Source: an uncultured Eubacteriales bacterium
GTDB lineage: Bacteria > Bacillota > Clostridia > Oscillospirales > Oscillospiraceae
Reading direction: 5' to 3'
Assembly: GCA_902475515.1 (NCBI GenBank)
Contig: CABSAB010000059.1
Location: forward strand, 1-7,523
DNA: 7,523 nucleotides
Below, piece after piece: positions 4,896-7,523 of the stretch; positions within the stretch are counted from its first letter, which is position 1, and each line of letters starts with the position of its first letter. The position numbers and the translations under genes were made by a program. Under the pieces are notes generated by a model. The model did not search any database and was not told the origin of the DNA. It was given only the letters and a program-made list of their open reading frames with translations.

Positions 4896-6353
4896 ATGTC
4901 CAAGATCAAGGGAATCACATATGAGCCTCCTGTGCGTGAAGCATTCAAGATGCCCACCCTGGAGGAAATGATGGCAATGATGGGCGAAGGACCCGGAGGT
5001 CCTGGAGGCCCCGGCGGACCGGGTGGCCCTGGCGGTCCTGGAGGTCCCGGCGGCCCCGGTGGTCCGGGAGGCCCTCCGGGGGGCATGAATACGCCCAAGA
5101 CGCCGGTGGCCATGCTGGAAAAGGGCGAGTTCTCCATGGGGAAGTTCGACAAGGCCCCCACCATTGCCGGAGAGATCGGTAAGAACGAGGCCAAGGCTGT
5201 TTATATTGAGTCGGACGATCCCGATGCCGGCGGCATCACCGTCTCCGGCGAGGGGCAGAAGTACACCGTGGAGGATTCCACCATCTTCCTGCACAGCGAC
5301 AGCAACGGCCTGGGCGGCAAAGGCTCCGGTCTGTTTGCAAACGACCATGCGGAGATGACCGTCAAGAACTGCAAGGTCCTCACCGTGGGCAAGGCCCGCT
5401 GCTGCACCGCCACGGAGGAGCACTCCAAGATGTACGTCTATAACAGCTACCTCCACGGCCACGGCGCGCCCTTCGGCCCTGCGGCGGCGAATCTGCCTGA
5501 CGCAGGCAGCCCTCCGGGAGCCCTGGAGATCTCCGGCAACTGCCGCACCCACTGCACGCAGTCCAATTCCGAGACCTATTTCTACGATTCCACCATCATC
5601 GGCGACGGCTGGGCGGCCCTTAGTACCGACGGCTCCCAGGGCTATGTGAAGCTGGAGGCCAATAACTGCAAGGTCCAGACCATCCTCTCGGGCTACGGGG
5701 CCTATGCCGACGGTATGTGCCACGATTTCTTCAACAGCTGTGACTTTGACGTGGCCGATCAGGCGGGCATCATGGCCGGCGAGTGCGATATGACCTTCAA
5801 CGACTGCACCGCCGTGTGCGGCAGCTATTTTGCCCATATCCACTGCGTCATGGGGATGCCCGCCGAGGTGGGGACCCTGACGGTGAAGGACTGCGTGATC
5901 AACACCGGAAAGGACGCGGTGTCCATCCGCAGCCAGAACGCCATTGTAGATATTGAGCGCAGCGACATCATCGCCGATAACGGCGTGCTGGTCCACTCCA
6001 TCGTCAACACCGATCCCAATGCCACCAAGACCGGCGGCAAGCGGGTCTACGGCATCCATGTGTACCTGCGGGATTCTGAGCTGGAGGGGGCTATCCTCCA
6101 CGAGGACCCGGACCGGGAGATGAATGTCTACTTTGAAAAGGCTGCTCTGGTGGGCGCTATCCAGGGGGCGATCCTCCACTTTGACGGAGAGAGCACCTGG
6201 ACAGCCACCAATACCTCCAATGTGACCATTGCGGGTGAGGTGAATCTCAACCAAATCGACGCCCCGGGCGGTGTGACCATTACGGCGACTGCCGACCAGG
6301 AGGGAACCTATACCCTGGCCTCCGGCGGAAAATTGGTTTTGAAGAAAGCGTAA
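4896..6353 (+). CDS. Predicted right-handed beta-helix protein with collagen-like GGP tract
   Basis: This is a 485-residue protein of unknown function. Residues 1-31 hold a short segment with MPTLEEMMAMMG and no signal peptide or membrane segment. Residues 32-63 are GP, nine GGP triplets, then PGG: a Gly-X-Y collagen-like stretch. From about 95 to 450 there are repeated short strands ending in Asn/Asp-Cys/Ser turns, such as MTVKNCKVLTVG (154-165), TYFYDSTIIGDG, VKLEANNCKVQT, MTFNDCTAVCGS and LTVKDCVINTGKDAVSI. Roughly ten rungs of 20-35 residues are visible, as in pectate-lyase-like beta-helices. No clear catalytic set is recognised. It is Cys-rich and ends in EGTYTLASGGKLVLKKA. The ATG at 4896 is chosen because the promoter lies just upstream; a TTG at 4767 in the same frame would put the promoter inside the gene. 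It is monocistronic. Adhesin, surface or storage roles are all possible but not shown. Confidence 0.85.
   Translation: MSKIKGITYEPPVREAFKMPTLEEMMAMMGEGPGGPGGPGGPGGPGGPGGPGGPGGPGGPPGGMNTPKTPVAMLEKGEFSMGKFDKAPTIAGEIGKNEAKAVYIESDDPDAGGITVSGEGQKYTVEDSTIFLHSDSNGLGGKGSGLFANDHAEMTVKNCKVLTVGKARCCTATEEHSKMYVYNSYLHGHGAPFGPAAANLPDAGSPPGALEISGNCRTHCTQSNSETYFYDSTIIGDGWAALSTDGSQGYVKLEANNCKVQTILSGYGAYADGMCHDFFNSCDFDVADQAGIMAGECDMTFNDCTAVCGSYFAHIHCVMGMPAEVGTLTVKDCVINTGKDAVSIRSQNAIVDIERSDIIADNGVLVHSIVNTDPNATKTGGKRVYGIHVYLRDSELEGAILHEDPDREMNVYFEKAALVGAIQGAILHFDGESTWTATNTSNVTIAGEVNLNQIDAPGGVTITATADQEGTYTLASGGKLVLKKA
4989..5084 (+). repeat. GGP triplet repeat tract (coding)
   Basis: Thirty-two codons (residues 32-63) encode GP-(GGP)9-PGG. 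Neighbouring triplets use different Gly and Pro codons (for example ggaggtcct, ggcggaccg, ggtggtccg), so this is a protein-level repeat kept by selection or of some age, not a fresh DNA-level expansion. Confidence 0.9.
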
Positions 6354-6379
6354 GGCTGCGGGAAAAGAGGAACTGCAAA

Positions 6380-6409
6380 GGGGGATTTCACCAGAAGGTG
6401 AAATCCCCC
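6380..6409. terminator. Hairpin between convergent beta-helix and DUF3795 genes
   Basis: A perfect 13-bp stem, GGGGGATTTCACC (6380-6392) and GGTGAAATCCCCC (6397-6409), has the loop AGAA. It lies 26 bases after the beta-helix stop and 30 bases from the DUF3795 stop. Neither tail is U-rich (plus AATTAAC; minus TTTGCAG), so termination may be partial or the hairpin may protect mRNA 3' ends. Confidence 0.6.
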
Positions 6410-6439
6410 AATTAACTGGAAGCTGCCGGGCTATGTAGT

Positions 6440-6772
6440 CTATCCTTTCAGATTTTTTAGAGCATCAGGAGTATTCGAGATCACGGTGCCGACAGTCTGA
6501 CAGGTTTCCAGGTCCAGGCAGTCGCCGCATGTTGTCACGCCTTTTTTCAGTGCACATTGACGGATTTCGCAAAGACTGTCACAAAAAACAGTTTTGACCC
6601 CGTTAACACGGCAGCCTTCGCAGTTGATATGCTCCGGCAGAATGGGAGCATTGTTTAGCTCGCCCCATAGCTTTGCAGTTTTCTCGCGCAGCGCCTGGTC
6701 ATCATGGAGCATGGCAAGAAATGCGTCGCACTGTTCACAGTCCAGCCCGCAGTATGCGATCATCTCTCTCAT
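6440..6772 (-). CDS. DUF3795 domain protein, cysteine-rich
   Basis: The 110-residue cytoplasmic protein matches the DUF3795 family, whose function is unknown. Eleven Cys are arranged in clusters: YCGLDCEQC (C8, C12, C15), NCEGC (C51, C54), FCDSLCEIRQC (C64, C68, C73) and TCGDCLDLETC (C82, C85, C91). The paired CxxC spacing suggests metal or iron-sulfur binding, which is an inference. The family signatures IAYCGLDC, INCEGCR and CEIRQCALKKGV are all present, and the length is normal. The ATG at 6772 is supported by AAGGAGG (6789-6783) 10 bases upstream; the next in-frame Met, three codons on, would be too far from it. It has its own promoter and converges on the beta-helix gene. Confidence 0.92.
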   Translation of the reverse strand: MREMIAYCGLDCEQCDAFLAMLHDDQALREKTAKLWGELNNAPILPEHINCEGCRVNGVKTVFCDSLCEIRQCALKKGVTTCGDCLDLETCQTVGTVISNTPDALKNLKG

Positions 6773-6820
6773 AAATTTGGTTCCTCCTTAAATCCCGGTT
6801 TTTCGACTTGATACAGATGG

Positions 6821-6849
6821 AGTATACTATAATCACAGGCGGCTTTCAA
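6821..6849 (-). promoter_or_regulatory. Sigma-A promoter of the DUF3795 gene
   Basis: On the minus strand TTGAAA (6849-6844) and TATACT (6826-6821) are separated by 17 bases, five of six matches in each box. The leader to the ATG at 6772 is about 42 bases. Confidence 0.75.
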
Positions 6850-6876
6850 CCCTCATTGATTGGCATGGATGGCAGC

Positions 6877-6936
6877 GGTACATACACCCGGTGCAGCTTG
6901 GTATATGGTGGGAAGTTGATTTTGAAGAAGGCGTAA
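6877..6936 (+). pseudogene. Vestigial 3' end of a second beta-helix gene
   Basis: The plus frame reads GTYT...YGGKLILKKA and then stops (TAA 6934-6936). This matches the last residues of the beta-helix protein, EGTYTLASGGKLVLKKA. Over the final ten codons including the stop there are five base differences: four are synonymous third-base changes and the fifth is Val to Ile. A coding relative therefore probably diverged under selection before its 5' part was lost. The match stops just after the GTYT motif going upstream, and no beta-helix rungs, start codon or promoter precede it. A palindromic terminator follows directly, as expected for a true gene end. Confidence 0.6.
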
Positions 6937-6941
6937 GCGGA

Positions 6942-6969
6942 AAAGGACAGCCCATATGGGCTGTCCTTT
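6942..6969. terminator. Perfect 28-base palindrome, terminator of the vestigial gene
   Basis: AAAGGACAGCCCAT (6942-6955) is followed directly by its exact reverse complement (6956-6969), ending CCTTTAGCG. It starts 5 bases after the vestigial stop codon. The stem is strong, but the U stretch is only three bases and part of the stem. Confidence 0.7.
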
Positions 6970-7005
6970 AGCGTTTGGAGATGGGCGGGAACGGGGACTT
7001 GATAC

Positions 7006-7045
7006 GGGCCTGCCGGCGGGCCGATGTGCGCATCGGCCCCTACAA
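7006..7045. repeat. GC-rich hairpin, candidate dispersed REP/MITE-like repeat
   Basis: GGGCCGATG (7018-7026) and CATCGGCCC (7031-7039) form a 9-bp perfect stem with loop TGCG, ending in CCCCTACAA. The preceding bases 7007-7022 form an overlapping imperfect palindrome (GGCC-T-GCCGGC-G-GGCC), so two folds compete. The ending 'GGCCCCTACA' resembles intergenic repeats common in gut Oscillospirales, from memory; copy number cannot be seen here. Confidence 0.4.
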
Positions 7046-7111
7046 GACATGAGGAAAATGCAATATGCGGGAAAGAAAATTGCAAAAAATTCCGGAAATC
7101 CCCGGTAGGCC

Positions 7112-7140
7112 TTGCAATGGGGCGAATTTCTTGATAAAAT
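7112..7140 (+). promoter_or_regulatory. Sigma-A promoter of the hydratase gene
   Basis: TTGCAA (7112-7117), 17 bases, TAAAAT (7135-7140). The ribosome site GGAGG (7163-7167) lies 7 bases before the ATG at 7175. Confidence 0.65.
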
Positions 7141-7174
7141 AGCTTCACTATAACTGCATCCGGGAGGAACATCA

Positions 7175-7523
7175 ATGATTACTGTGTACGATGGCGGCGG
7201 CTATTATTCCGCCGGGAAATACATATCGGCAAAAGAGGGCGCGGCAAAGGGATTTTCCCCGGAATCCGGCCGGGAAAAAACCATGGCCTACGGCATTATG
7301 AAGACCCACAACCAGAGCGGCGATATGCAGCATTTGAAAATGAAGTTTGATGCTATGGCCTCCCACGACATCACCTACGTGGGCATTATCCAGACGGCCC
7401 GGGCCAGCGGACTTGAGAAATTTCCCCTGCCCTATGTGCTGACCAACTGCCACAACAGCCTGTGCGCTGTGGGCGGCACCATCAACGAGGATGACCACCG
7501 CTTCGGCCTGTCCGCTGCCAAAA
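7175..7523 (+). CDS. Hydratase / aconitase-family protein, N-terminal part
   Basis: The first 116 codons of a larger gene are present; the rest is past the right edge. The segment MAYGIMKTHNQSGDM (37-51), FDAMASHDITYVGIIQTARASG (58-79) and PYVLTNCHNSLCAVGGTINEDDH (86-108) fits, from memory, the clostridial 'hydratase' group related to aconitases (E. coli YbhJ-like). In aconitases this N-terminal domain helps hold a 4Fe-4S cluster and the substrate; whether Cys92 and Cys97 take part here is unknown. The substrate is not known. The start is well supported by GGAGG seven bases upstream and a promoter 35 bases further back. The opening residues MITVYDGGGYYSAGKYI look like a family-typical short N-terminal strand pair. 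Confidence 0.72.
   Translation, partial: MITVYDGGGYYSAGKYISAKEGAAKGFSPESGREKTMAYGIMKTHNQSGDMQHLKMKFDAMASHDITYVGIIQTARASGLEKFPLPYVLTNCHNSLCAVGGTINEDDHRFGLSAAK

Noticed and set aside
4716..6254. A 512-codon open frame on the minus strand opposite the beta-helix gene
   Set aside because: It is antisense to a gene with its own promoter and repeat structure; the His/Gly/Val-rich translation has no recognisable domain.
6846..7175. A 109-codon minus frame between the DUF3795 and hydratase genes
   Set aside because: It crosses a palindromic terminator, a hairpin repeat and the hydratase promoter, and has no recognisable domain or ribosome site.

Overview
The window looks like chromosomal DNA of a GC-rich gut clostridium, probably Oscillospirales (Flavonifractor/Oscillibacter-like). 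This is inferred from the gene content (DUF554, DUF3795, a short-type XRE regulator, a ROK glucokinase with a zinc motif), strong AGGAGG-type ribosome sites, consensus sigma-A promoters and many GC-rich hairpin terminators. No rRNA, tRNA, CRISPR array or insertion sequence is visible.

Layout. Positions 1-934 (minus) hold a soluble sensor-kinase-like gene, cut off by the left edge. Its ATPase motifs are intact but Gln stands where the phospho-accepting His should be. Divergent from it is gap (1213-2235, plus), an E. coli-like glyceraldehyde-3-phosphate dehydrogenase with its own promoter and terminator. Next is a DUF554 membrane protein (2369-3064, plus), also with its own promoter. It converges on a small XRE regulator (3083-3337, minus), and the two share a hairpin terminator whose loop holds the regulator's stop codon.

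The 3338-3716 region has no convincing gene but is dense in signals. There are two copies of the dyad TGCAC-N8-GTGCA around the regulator's promoter. A perfect TTGACA-N17-TATAAT promoter points rightward into non-coding DNA and is followed about 60 bases later by a terminator-like hairpin. Two larger GC-rich hairpins come after that.

From 3717 to 4668 (minus) is a ROK-family glucokinase broken by one extra G near its 5' end. A divergent intergenic region then leads to a 485-residue protein (4896-6353, plus) made of a short N-terminus, a collagen-like (GGP)n tract and a predicted right-handed beta-helix without a signal peptide. A DUF3795 cysteine-cluster protein follows (6440-6772, minus). 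Just beyond its promoter lies what appears to be the vestigial last 20 codons of a second beta-helix gene (6877-6936). A palindromic terminator and a GC-rich hairpin repeat follow, and then the start of a hydratase/aconitase-family gene (7175 to the right edge).

Most genes here have their own promoter and terminator, so the window is a run of single-gene units rather than one operon. Two central-carbon enzymes (gap and the glucokinase) are present but not co-transcribed. The least ordinary parts are the XRE control region with its orphan promoter and the beta-helix gene with its decayed relative. I did not find a complete, clearly new multi-gene system.
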